Shown here: positions 27,900 to 35,115 of the stretch, one piece after another
How the letters are laid out: each line of letters opens with the position of its first letter
Position numbering within the stretch: the first letter of the stretch is position 1
Source: Planctomycetota bacterium
Lineage (GTDB): Bacteria; Planctomycetota; UBA1135; GCA-002686595
Direction of reading: 5' to 3'
DNA: 64,000 bases
Assembly: GCA_016712565.1 (NCBI GenBank)
Contig: JADJQU010000005.1
Location: 310,001-374,000 of the forward strand
Translations under genes and position numbers: made by a program
Notes under the pieces: model-generated
What the model was told of the DNA's origin: nothing
Seen by the model: the letters and a program-made list of their open reading frames with translations, nothing else
Databases searched by the model: none

Positions 27900-27926
27900 G
27901 CGGGGCGGCCCCGTCGGCCGCCCCGC
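27900..27926 (-). terminator. Rho-independent terminator of hexaheme gene B
   Basis: Perfect 11-base GC stem (27900-27910 with 27916-27926) and a five-base loop, followed on the minus strand by TTCTTTT. It lies 56 bases after the stop of the 27982-29070 cytochrome, so the two paralogues are probably transcribed separately. A second hairpin (27929-27935 with 27948-27954) sits just before it. Confidence 0.75.
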
Positions 27927-27981
27927 TTCCCCGAGTGCACTCAGCCCCTCGGGGCACCCCGTGAGGGGCGCAGTTCGCACA

Positions 27982-29070
27982 TCACGGGTTGTTGAAGAAC
28001 CACCGGCCTTGCACGTGGCATTGGCCGCACAGGTCCTCGAGTTGGTTGCCGGCGGTGTCGCCGTTCTCGGTCAGGGTGCCCGTGCCTTGGCGGAAGATCA
28101 GGCCGAAGGCGTTGCCGTTGCCGTGGCCCTTGTGGCAGCTGATGCAGGTCGGAGTCACGTCAGCGGGGTGCGTCGCGCCCCACACGCCGGTCGGGCTCAT
28201 GACCTTGACCTTGTTGGTGTGTTGGTTGAACTGAGACAGGCTGGAGTGGCCGCCGCCCACGGCGCCGATGTTCACTCCCGCCGCCGGGTGCCGCACGAAT
28301 TCCTCGAAGCCGGCGCCGAAGGGCACGCCGCCGATCTGGGAGCTGCCCACTTGCCCGTGGAAGTCGCCGTGGCAGCCGCCGCAGAACTTGGCGATGGCGG
28401 AGTCGGCCGTGTTGGGCTCGTTCCAGTCCATGTCCGCTTCGTCGTACTCGGCGGATTGACGCTCGAACACGTCGCGGGTCAGGTCGTTGGTTCCGTGGGC
28501 GGAGTAGTTGTAGGTGATCGCGGTGGTGTTGGAGGCCGCCTGCCCGACGGTGGCGCGCAGGTTGCGGTACAGGCTGTAGCCCGGCTGGCCGATGGTGGAC
28601 CCGGAGACGCTGCCGCCGTGCTGGTGGTGGCAGTTGGTGCAGTTGAGCCCGTTGGGCTCGGACCAGCCCGCGCCCGTGGAGCCGGGGGCCGTGTCCGTGG
28701 AGTCGAGCGTGTGGCCGGAGGCTTCGTTCGGATCGCCGATGCGATTCAGGTAGCCGCCCAGGCGCACGTCCGTCGGCCCATTGCCGGTGTTGGCGGAACC
28801 GTAGACGTCCGGCGCGATGCCGTTGTTGTCGTGGCAGGCGAGGCACAGGTCGTTGACCGGCCCGCGCAGCAGATAGTGGTGGGGTCCGCCGGCGATCGGC
28901 GTGAACACGAAGCCCGAACCATTCGGGTTGTACCCGTGGGACTGGCTGTAGTGCATCACGTGGCACTGGGAGCACAGCAGGGTGCCGTCCTTGTGGTAGT
29001 CACCGGCAACAGCGGATCCGGCGAGAAGCGCGGGTACTGCTGCGAGGAGTGCGGTGAAGAGGAAACGCAT
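27982..29070 (-). CDS. Hexaheme c-type cytochrome, paralogue B
   Basis: 362 residues; the ATG at 29070 is preferred because GGAGGG lies 7 bases upstream on this strand. Cleavable signal peptide (FLFTALLAAVPALLAGSAVA), then six CXXCH motifs: CSQCH, CLACH, CTNCH, CGGCH, CISCH, CGQCH. His-rich neighbourhoods (CHVMHYS, CHHQHGG, CHKGHGN) suggest bis-His ligation. Full-length paralogue of the adjacent hexaheme gene. The Asn/Gly/Ser/Tyr-rich spacers differ from the compact 26-haem type and suggest an exported protein, perhaps one that polymerises; that is inference. It has a strong terminator and a long leader, so it looks like a single-gene, possibly highly expressed unit. Confidence 0.88.
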   Translation of the reverse strand: MRFLFTALLAAVPALLAGSAVAGDYHKDGTLLCSQCHVMHYSQSHGYNPNGSGFVFTPIAGGPHHYLLRGPVNDLCLACHDNNGIAPDVYGSANTGNGPTDVRLGGYLNRIGDPNEASGHTLDSTDTAPGSTGAGWSEPNGLNCTNCHHQHGGSVSGSTIGQPGYSLYRNLRATVGQAASNTTAITYNYSAHGTNDLTRDVFERQSAEYDEADMDWNEPNTADSAIAKFCGGCHGDFHGQVGSSQIGGVPFGAGFEEFVRHPAAGVNIGAVGGGHSSLSQFNQHTNKVKVMSPTGVWGATHPADVTPTCISCHKGHGNGNAFGLIFRQGTGTLTENGDTAGNQLEDLCGQCHVQGRWFFNNP

Positions 29071-29142
29071 GATCAATCCCTCCAGAGGTGGTGAATCAGG
29101 GCCCTGGCTGCGCCATCGAACGCGGCGGGGATGCCGTGCAGG

Positions 29143-29162
29143 CGCCTCCTACCCAGGAGGCG
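29143..29162 (-). promoter_or_regulatory. Stem-loop in the cytochrome leader
   Basis: Perfect 8-base inverted repeat CGCCTCCT / AGGAGGCG with a four-base loop, 73-92 bases before the start of hexaheme gene B. Either arm contains an AGGAGG or CCTCCT string, so in RNA it could hide or mimic a ribosome site. A regulatory role is speculative. Confidence 0.4.
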
Positions 29163-29360
29163 GATCCTCGCGTGTGCTTGCGGACATTCGTGGATCAGGT
29201 TGCGCATCGAAGAGCCCGTGGAACTGTGCTGAATGGGACCACAGATTCCCGAGTGCGACCATTCGTCACAGTCGCGGCAGACTTACGCCCTTGTCCGTAT
29301 CCGCCCCAGGGGCAAGGCGCTCCGTGCCTCCCCGGAGGCCCCCGCGGAGCGCTGTTGGGC

Positions 29361-29420
29361 GCCCGACGCTGCGCCCGACGCTGCGCCCGACGCTGCGCCC
29401 GACGCGGCGCCCGACGCGGC
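29361..29420 (+). repeat. 12-bp tandem repeat, five copies
   Basis: Five contiguous units of GCCCGACGC(T/G)GC. Lies between purN and the cytochrome leader, outside any gene I accept. Copy number and unit length equal those of the repeat at 5461-5520, though the unit sequence differs. Confidence 0.9.
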
Positions 29421-29468
29421 GCGCCCCCGGGGGGGACGGGCCGGAGCCCTCGCGACCTGGGGCCCTTG

Positions 29469-30062
29469 CTAGGCGCGAGCGCTTCGCGCGTGGCGGCGGA
29501 TGGCCTCGGGCAGCGCGAGCTTCTCTTCCTCGAAGACGCGCGCGGCGAGCGAGTGGGCGTCGTCCGTGGGAAGCACCGGGATGCAGCGCTGCAGCAGGAT
29601 CGGACCGGCGTCGTACTCGTTGGTCACGTAGTGCACGGTGCAGCCGGTGAACTGCACGCCGCGATCGATCACCGCCTGGTGCACGCGTTCGCCGAAGTAG
29701 CCCTTGCCGCCGAAGGCCGGCAGCAGCGAGGGATGGATGTTGATCACGCGGCCGAGCCAGCGCGGCGGGATCACGAGCAGGCGCAGCCAGCCCGCCAGCA
29801 CGGCCAGGTCCACGCGCTGCTCGTCGAGCACGGCGAAGACCGCGGCGCTCAGGGTTTCGGCCGTGGAGTGGACCTTGTGGGAGACCACCGCGGAGGGGAT
29901 CCGGAGGCGCGCCGCGCGCTCGAGCGCGAAGGCCTCGGCCGTGTTGGTGACCACCACGGCGATCTGCGCGTCGAGTTCGCCGCCCTGGATTCGCAGGGCC
30001 AGGTTCTCCAGGCTGCGGCCGCCGCCGGACGCCAGCACGCCCAGGCGCAGCTTGGCGCTCAA
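29469..30062 (-). CDS. purN: Phosphoribosylglycinamide formyltransferase
   Basis: 197 residues from TTG 30062, which overlaps the stop of the upstream gene (TTGA); the usual PurN length is about 200. It transfers a formyl group from 10-formyl-THF to GAR in purine synthesis. N-terminus VLASGGGRSLENL corresponds to the phosphate-binding 'SGxGSN' loop. The catalytic Asn-His-Asp set is visible as Asn108 and His110 (NIHPSLLPAF) and Asp151 (NEYDAGPILLQ). The SGGGRS loop is a variant of the usual SGSGSN. Translationally coupled to the purine phosphorylase gene, a sensible pairing. Confidence 0.88.
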   Translation of the reverse strand: MSAKLRLGVLASGGGRSLENLALRIQGGELDAQIAVVVTNTAEAFALERAARLRIPSAVVSHKVHSTAETLSAAVFAVLDEQRVDLAVLAGWLRLLVIPPRWLGRVINIHPSLLPAFGGKGYFGERVHQAVIDRGVQFTGCTVHYVTNEYDAGPILLQRCIPVLPTDDAHSLAARVFEEEKLALPEAIRRHARSARA

Positions 30063-30904
30063 GCCTCCGCCTCCAGGCGCGCGGCGGCCTCGCGTTGCAC
30101 GTCGCCCGCCAGCGTCCACAGGAAATCGTCCAGCGCGGGCGCGATGCGGCCCGCCGTGGCGGCCAGCTTGGCGATGTCGAGGGGGCCTTCGCCCGCGTCG
30201 GTGACCACCACGACGCACAGGGCGCCGAGTCCCGCGTGGGCGGCGGCGAGCACCGGCGCGGCCAGCCGCTGCACGGCCACCTGGGCTCCGGCCGCGGCGA
30301 ACCAGCGTCGTTCGGCAGGCGTGTCCACCGCGGGGCCCAGGGTGCAAGCGGCCACGGCCTCGGAGGAGAGCAACCCGAGCCTGCCCGCCGAGGAGGCGGC
30401 CGCCCGGCGCAGGTGCCGGTCGTGGACCTGCGTTTGATCGGGGAAGATCGGACCCAGCCGACTCTCGCCCAGCGCCAGCAGCACGCTGGACCCCGAGAGG
30501 TTCACGTGATCGGTGACCAAGGCCAGGGTGCCCACGGCGAAGTCGGGCGTCAGTCCGTGGCCGGCGCTGGTGTGCACCAGCGCCGAAGCCCCCGCGGCGG
30601 CGGCGAGCCAGACCGGGAAGGCCTCTTCCCAGGGCGCCCCCGGTGCGTGGTCATCGGCGGGTGCGTCCTCGAGCATCCAGGCGGAAAGGCCGTTGAACGT
30701 GCCCCAGTGCAGCACGGAGGCACGCCAGATCGCGGGCACTCCGGGGATGCCGTCCAGGGGCACGCGCCGGCCGCCCTCCAGGCGCGCGGGCAGGATGCCC
30801 AGGCCCGTGGCCGAGAAGAACAGCGCCACGGGCGCCGCCACGCCCTTGGCCTCCAGGGCGGCCTGGGCTTGGAACACGGCGGCATCGAGGGGGGCAGAGG
30901 CCAT
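30059..30904 (-). CDS. Purine nucleoside phosphorylase-like protein
   Basis: 281 residues. Segments FAVGTLALVTDHVNLSGSSVL and LGPAVDTPAERRWFAAAGAQVAV match the trimeric PNP pattern ('dhiNl.g.NPL' and 'GPsfET.AE...GAdavGM'), although diverged: the Met after the second motif and the usual phosphate loop are not clear. It would split purine nucleosides with phosphate, for salvage. It lies between purN (coupled by overlap) and a DUF167 gene in a five-gene minus-strand run. The deviations mean the substrate, and even activity, should be taken as likely rather than certain. Confidence 0.75.
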   Translation of the reverse strand: MASAPLDAAVFQAQAALEAKGVAAPVALFFSATGLGILPARLEGGRRVPLDGIPGVPAIWRASVLHWGTFNGLSAWMLEDAPADDHAPGAPWEEAFPVWLAAAAGASALVHTSAGHGLTPDFAVGTLALVTDHVNLSGSSVLLALGESRLGPIFPDQTQVHDRHLRRAAASSAGRLGLLSSEAVAACTLGPAVDTPAERRWFAAAGAQVAVQRLAAPVLAAAHAGLGALCVVVVTDAGEGPLDIAKLAATAGRIAPALDDFLWTLAGDVQREAAARLEAEA

Positions 30905-30913
30905 GACGTGGTG

Positions 30914-31222
30914 CTACTCGATTCCGAGGTGAGAGCGCAAGCGTGCGCGGGCCACATCCGCGGGCAGCGCGGCGTGGAACTCCTTGAGCCGCGCGGCGGC
31001 ACCACGGGCCAGCTCCAGGTCCTTGGGCCGCAGTCCCAGGGCCAGGGCCAGCACCCGCCCGAGCTCCTCGTTGGCGCGGCCGTCCTCGGCGGGGGAGCGC
31101 ACGGCGACCTTGACCCGTCCGTTCCAGGTCCCCACCAGGGCGCTGCGCTTGGCGCCCGGTTGGGCGCGCACCTCGATCGTGCAGCGATCGGCGGACAGAG
31201 GGCGGACCGCGAGTTCGTCCAC
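30914..31222 (-). CDS. DUF167 / YggU family protein
   Basis: 102 residues from GTG 31222, one base after the stop of the kinase gene. The family core is visible as VRAQPGAKRSALVGTWNGRVKVAVRSPAEDGRANEEL, matching the conserved 'v.P.a.k..i.g.......v.v..pPv.GkAN..l' pattern, with a C-terminal helix LELARGAAARLKEF. Members are small alpha/beta proteins of unknown function, often located beside the PLP-homeostasis gene yggS; here yggS is two genes upstream, separated by the kinase. Confidence 0.85.
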   Translation of the reverse strand: MDELAVRPLSADRCTIEVRAQPGAKRSALVGTWNGRVKVAVRSPAEDGRANEELGRVLALALGLRPKDLELARGAAARLKEFHAALPADVARARLRSHLGIE

Positions 31223-31223
31223 G

Positions 31224-34214
31224 TCAGCGCCCGGGGATGGGCCTGCCGTTGGAGAGCATGCGCACCAGCAGGGTGTCGCCGTATCCCGACAGCAGGCGCT
31301 CCAGCCCCGCCACCGACGAAGACCACGCGTTGCGGCTGGCGTCACCGAGGCACTGGGCCAGCAGGGCGGCGGCCCTGGCCTCGCGCTCGTAGCGCGGCAG
31401 CGTGCCTGCGGCCGCGGCCCAGGGGCGACAGGAATCGAAGCCCTTCTGCAGCTCCTTCGTCTCCCCTTCGTCGAAGCGTGCTCCGGCGGTCGGGTCGAAC
31501 ATCTCGCTGGCGGCGTCCACCGCGGCGAGCACGGCCGCGGTTCGCACCAGGGATTCGATGCCCCGGGCCTCCTCGGTCGTGTAGGTCCTGCTGAGTCGCT
31601 CGTTGAACAGGAAGGAGAGCTTGTCGGGCCGGCCGCCGAAGGTCGACCAGGGGATCACATCGGTGCGGCCGTCCAGATCGACGGTGACGCCCGACGCGTC
31701 CACGCCCACGGCCTTCGGGACGCTGTTGCGCGTGCTGCGTGGGTCGGCCACCTGGCTGCGCTTCCACGTGCCCGCGGCGAACTCGCGCACCAGCATCTCC
31801 AGGGCGGCCTTGCCCCGGGAGAGGTCCTGGTCCAGCTCGCGCACCGCGAGCTTGGCGTCCTCGGTGGAGAGGGAAGCTTCGAGCGCAGCGAGCCGCCCGT
31901 GGAGGGCCGCGAAGTCCAAGGCGCGCAGTTCCCTTTCGAACTCGCGATTGAGTCCCAGGGCCCCGGCGATGCGCTCGCGGTCGGCGTCGACGATGCGCAC
32001 CGCGTGATCGGCGCGCTCGGCCGCCAGGCCCTCGCTTCGGGCGGAGAGTTCCCGGGCCAGGCTCTCGATCACGGCGTGGGTCGGGAGCCGCGAGGCCTCC
32101 AGCCCCTCGGGGAGCTTGGGCAGCCGCAGCCTGGGAACCAGGGCGTCGATGCGTCGGGACACTTCGTCGAAGTCACCCCGCGCCGCGGCCTCGTCGATGA
32201 TCCTCGATTCGGCGGACGCCGCCTCGAGACCGCGGGCCAGCACGCGCTCGTAGACCTCCAGGCGCACCTTCTGGAATTCCGGATCGGCCTGCAGCTCGGC
32301 CTCGATCGCCTGGGCGGACAGGGCGTCCATGGCCCGGGCGGGATCCTCGGGGAAGGGCTGGATGGCGGCCTCGAGGACCTGCAGGGCGGCCTCTCGGCGC
32401 GCGGCGACCGCCGCCGTGGCCGCGTGCTCCCGCGCCAGGTCCGCCCGCAGAAGGTCGGCCTCGGCCTGCATGTCGGCGGCGGCGCCGGTGCCCGCGTAGT
32501 CCTTGGCCAGCTGCTCCAGTCTGGCCGCGCGCTCGGCGCCCACCAGGTCGATCGGCAAGTCCTTCCAGGCGAGCTTGGCCTCGGCCTCGAAGAGCTTCAT
32601 GCGGGTCTCGTTGTCTCCTCCGCCCGGGTTCGGCGGGGGGGGCGAGTTCTGGCCCTCCACCGGCGAAGTCGCGACGCCGCCCTGGGCGGGATCGGCGCCG
32701 TTCCCGGGTCCAGGAGGATTCGCGGGCTCCTGGGGCCGGTGGGGCGTGGGAGGCGCTTCGGGGGTGCCGCCGTCGCCCAGGAACTTCCAGGCTGCGATGC
32801 CGCCGATCAGCACCAGGGCGCCCAGGGCCGCGGCCTTGGCTCCGCCGCCGCGGCGCGCGCCGGCGCTCTCGCCGTGGATCAGGGCCGCGCGCACGCGGTC
32901 CACCTCCTGGAGCAGCACGGCCGCGGAGGGGAACCGATCGTCGGGTTTCTTCTCCAGCAGCCGCTCGACGATGCGCACCACCTCCGCCGGAATCGTTGCG
33001 TCGATGCTGGAGAGCGAGGGCGGCTTCTCGGTGAAGTGCCCGCGCAGGATGTCCCGGGTCGTGGCGCCCTCGAAGGGCGTCCGGCCGCTGAGCAGCCGAT
33101 ACGCCGTGGCCCCGAGGGAGTAGAGGTCCGAGCGGCCGTCGACGCGCTCGCCGCGAGCCTGCTCGGGGGAGATGAAGTGCGGCGTGCCGAAGATCCGGCC
33201 GCTCTCGCTGTCGCTGGCCTCGGCCTCGATCTGCGTGGCGAGACCCAGGTCCGCCAGCTTGGTGGCGCCCGCCGCGCCCTGCATCAAATTCGCGGGCTTG
33301 ATGTCGCGGTGCACGATGCCGCGGCCCTCGGCGTAGACCAGGGCGCTGGCGATGTCGTGCAGCACGGCGAGCACCTGCTGCCAGCCCATGCGCGCGCCAC
33401 GGGCCACCTGGGCCTCCAGGTTGCCGTGATCCATGAACTCCATGGACAGGAAATGGCGGCCCCCTTCGACGCCCACGTCGTGCACGACCACGACATTGGG
33501 ATGGGACAGGGCCGCGGCGGCCCGCGCCTCGTCCTGGAAGCGGCGCACGAAGTCCGCGTCGGCGCAGAGTTTCGCGGAGAGCAGCTTCAGGGCCACCTTG
33601 CGGTCCAGTCGTTCCTGGGTGGCGAGGAAGACCTCGCCCATGCCGCCGCGGCCCAGGAGCTTCTCGATGCGGTAGCCCGGGATGCGCGGGAGGGGACTGC
33701 TCTCGTAGTTGGTGGCGCCCACCTGGGGCTTCTGGGTTCCGCCGGACTCCGCCGCGCGGCTCGCGACCGAGGGCGCGGCCTGTGGGGCCGGCTCGGGGCG
33801 GGCGGCGGTCGCAGCGGCGGCGGGCGTCGCGGGGGGCGTCCCGGTGGACGTCCCGGTGGGCGTCCCGGTGGGAGTCCCGGTGGGAGTCATGGGGGCCTGG
33901 GCCGGCGCGGCCGGATCGACCACGCGCAGGCGGCGCGACCCCACCAGGATCACGTCGCCCGCCTCCAGCTTGGCCTGCTGCACGCGCTCGCCGTTGACCC
34001 ACGTGCCGTACTCGGAGCCCAGGTCCTTGAGGGCAAAGCCGCCGCCCTTGGCGCGGCCGATGGCGCAGTGCACGTCGGCCACGCCCTGGCCCTGCACGTG
34101 GAAGCCGACCTTGTCGATGGCCGAGCCGATGGTCAGCACCCCCGAGCGCGGCATCTCGGCCTGGGTCGAACCCTCGCCGAGCAGTTCCAGGAGCAGGCGG
34201 CGGTCGGTGCTCAC
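31224..34214 (-). CDS. FHA-domain Ser/Thr protein kinase (PknB type)
   Basis: 996 residues. An N-terminal FHA domain (~10-95; SEYGTWVNGERV) binds phosphothreonine. Next come a Thr/Pro/Gly linker built from a 12-base DNA repeat, a Hanks-type kinase domain from ~180 with P-loop GRGGMGEV at 188-195, ALK lysine, HRDIKPAN with catalytic Asp304, DLG in place of DFG, and GTPHFISPEQ, then a transmembrane helix (~460-478; ALGALVLIGGIAAW). The ~500 outer residues are mostly helical, with coiled-coil-like stretches, and carry no recognised sensor. Such kinases are abundant in Planctomycetota. The FHA being on the same chain suggests autophosphorylation-dependent docking. The ATG overlaps the yggS stop. 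Confidence 0.92.
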   Translation of the reverse strand: MSTDRRLLLELLGEGSTQAEMPRSGVLTIGSAIDKVGFHVQGQGVADVHCAIGRAKGGGFALKDLGSEYGTWVNGERVQQAKLEAGDVILVGSRRLRVVDPAAPAQAPMTPTGTPTGTPTGTSTGTPPATPAAAATAARPEPAPQAAPSVASRAAESGGTQKPQVGATNYESSPLPRIPGYRIEKLLGRGGMGEVFLATQERLDRKVALKLLSAKLCADADFVRRFQDEARAAAALSHPNVVVVHDVGVEGGRHFLSMEFMDHGNLEAQVARGARMGWQQVLAVLHDIASALVYAEGRGIVHRDIKPANLMQGAAGATKLADLGLATQIEAEASDSESGRIFGTPHFISPEQARGERVDGRSDLYSLGATAYRLLSGRTPFEGATTRDILRGHFTEKPPSLSSIDATIPAEVVRIVERLLEKKPDDRFPSAAVLLQEVDRVRAALIHGESAGARRGGGAKAAALGALVLIGGIAAWKFLGDGGTPEAPPTPHRPQEPANPPGPGNGADPAQGGVATSPVEGQNSPPPPNPGGGDNETRMKLFEAEAKLAWKDLPIDLVGAERAARLEQLAKDYAGTGAAADMQAEADLLRADLAREHAATAAVAARREAALQVLEAAIQPFPEDPARAMDALSAQAIEAELQADPEFQKVRLEVYERVLARGLEAASAESRIIDEAAARGDFDEVSRRIDALVPRLRLPKLPEGLEASRLPTHAVIESLARELSARSEGLAAERADHAVRIVDADRERIAGALGLNREFERELRALDFAALHGRLAALEASLSTEDAKLAVRELDQDLSRGKAALEMLVREFAAGTWKRSQVADPRSTRNSVPKAVGVDASGVTVDLDGRTDVIPWSTFGGRPDKLSFLFNERLSRTYTTEEARGIESLVRTAAVLAAVDAASEMFDPTAGARFDEGETKELQKGFDSCRPWAAAAGTLPRYEREARAAALLAQCLGDASRNAWSSSVAGLERLLSGYGDTLLVRMLSNGRPIPGR
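33837..33888 (-). repeat. 12-bp repeat in kinase linker, about four copies
   Basis: Units of the form (C/A)GTCCCGGTGG(G/A), encoding the TPTG/TSTG quartets between the FHA and kinase domains. Third 12-base array in the window. Confidence 0.85.
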
Positions 34215-34939
34215 GGGCCCTCCCCAGCTTCGGCGAACAGGGCTCCGCCGATGCGTACGAGATCGCTGCCCTCTTCGATGGCGATCTCGAAGTCGCCGCT
34301 CATGCCCATGGAGAGGCGGGGCCGTCCCTCTGAGAAGTGATCTTGGGGCAAGCGCTCAGCCAAACGCCGCAGGGCGCGAAAAACCTGGCGAGCCCGGCGC
34401 GTGTCGCCGTCGAAATCCGGCAGCGGCGCGATGGTCATCAACCCCGCGAGGGGCAGTCCTTGGAGAACCGAGAGGCCGGCCACGAGTTCGGGGACCTCGT
34501 TCTCCGGCACGCCGGTGCGGGTCTCGGCGCCGCTGTAGTCCACTTCCACGAACACTTCCGGGTGGGCGCCCACTTCGCCGCTGAGGCGCGAGAGGGCCGT
34601 GCCCAGGGCCAGGGAGTCCACCGAGTGGATGGCAAAGGAGGCCTCCACCGCACGTCGGGCCTTGTTGCGTTGCAGGTGGCCGAGCATGTGCCAGCGCACA
34701 CGGGGGGCCTGTTGCTCCGCGAAGTGGGATCGCTTGAGCTCCAGGGCCTGGACCCGATTCTCGCCCAGGTCGCTCTGGCCCAGGCGCGCGAGTTCCAGGG
34801 TGGCCTCGGCGCTGGCGGTCTTCGTCACGGCGACGAAGACCGGCGCTGGGCGCCCCGCGCGGGAAGCCGCTGCTTCGATGCGGGCGCGCACGGCATTCCA
34901 GCGCTCGCTGAGGCCGGTCGGGAGGGCGGGGGAGGACAC
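34211..34939 (-). CDS. YggS family pyridoxal phosphate homeostasis protein
   Basis: 242 residues from GTG 34939 (a TTG lies one codon upstream). Single-domain alanine-racemase-like barrel without the second domain. PLP lysine is Lys40 in VAVTKTAS. The family motifs DLGENRVQ (usually 'fGENyvQE'), WHMLGHLQRNKAR (usually 'whfiGhLQsnKvr'), HSVDSL and the C-terminal SMGMSGDFEIAIEEGSDLVRIG are all present. Established role: binds PLP and keeps vitamin B6 and amino-acid pools balanced. Stop overlaps the kinase start. Confidence 0.93.
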   Translation of the reverse strand: MSSPALPTGLSERWNAVRARIEAAASRAGRPAPVFVAVTKTASAEATLELARLGQSDLGENRVQALELKRSHFAEQQAPRVRWHMLGHLQRNKARRAVEASFAIHSVDSLALGTALSRLSGEVGAHPEVFVEVDYSGAETRTGVPENEVPELVAGLSVLQGLPLAGLMTIAPLPDFDGDTRRARQVFRALRRLAERLPQDHFSEGRPRLSMGMSGDFEIAIEEGSDLVRIGGALFAEAGEGP

Positions 34940-35115
34940 CAATGGGGGATCTTCGCTGGGGCGGCGCAGGAAACACCGAGGGTACCCGCCGGAGCGTCGT
35001 GAGTCACTGAGGCCCACGGGGCGGGATCGAGCGACGGCCCCCTGGAGGCGGCCGGGGTGCCGCCAGGGGGGGGCGGGCTTGGAGCGCCCGGCCGGCGTGC
35101 CTCCGGATCCGCCCG

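Larger units (their letters stand above)
29071..29468 (-). other. Long leader/intergenic region upstream of hexaheme gene B
   Basis: 398 bases with no recognised gene. It holds a perfect hairpin (29143-29162) and a 12-base minisatellite (29361-29420), both listed separately. The promoter of the cytochrome should be here, but no clear -35/-10 pair is visible to me. Confidence 0.5.

Noticed and set aside
29361..29420. CRISPR-like repeat array
   Set aside because: Units are 12 bases, contiguous and without spacers; it is a minisatellite.
29233..29472. Small protein with APDA repeats on the plus strand
   Set aside because: It exists only because the 12-base repeat is open in that frame; there is no ribosome site or recognisable domain.
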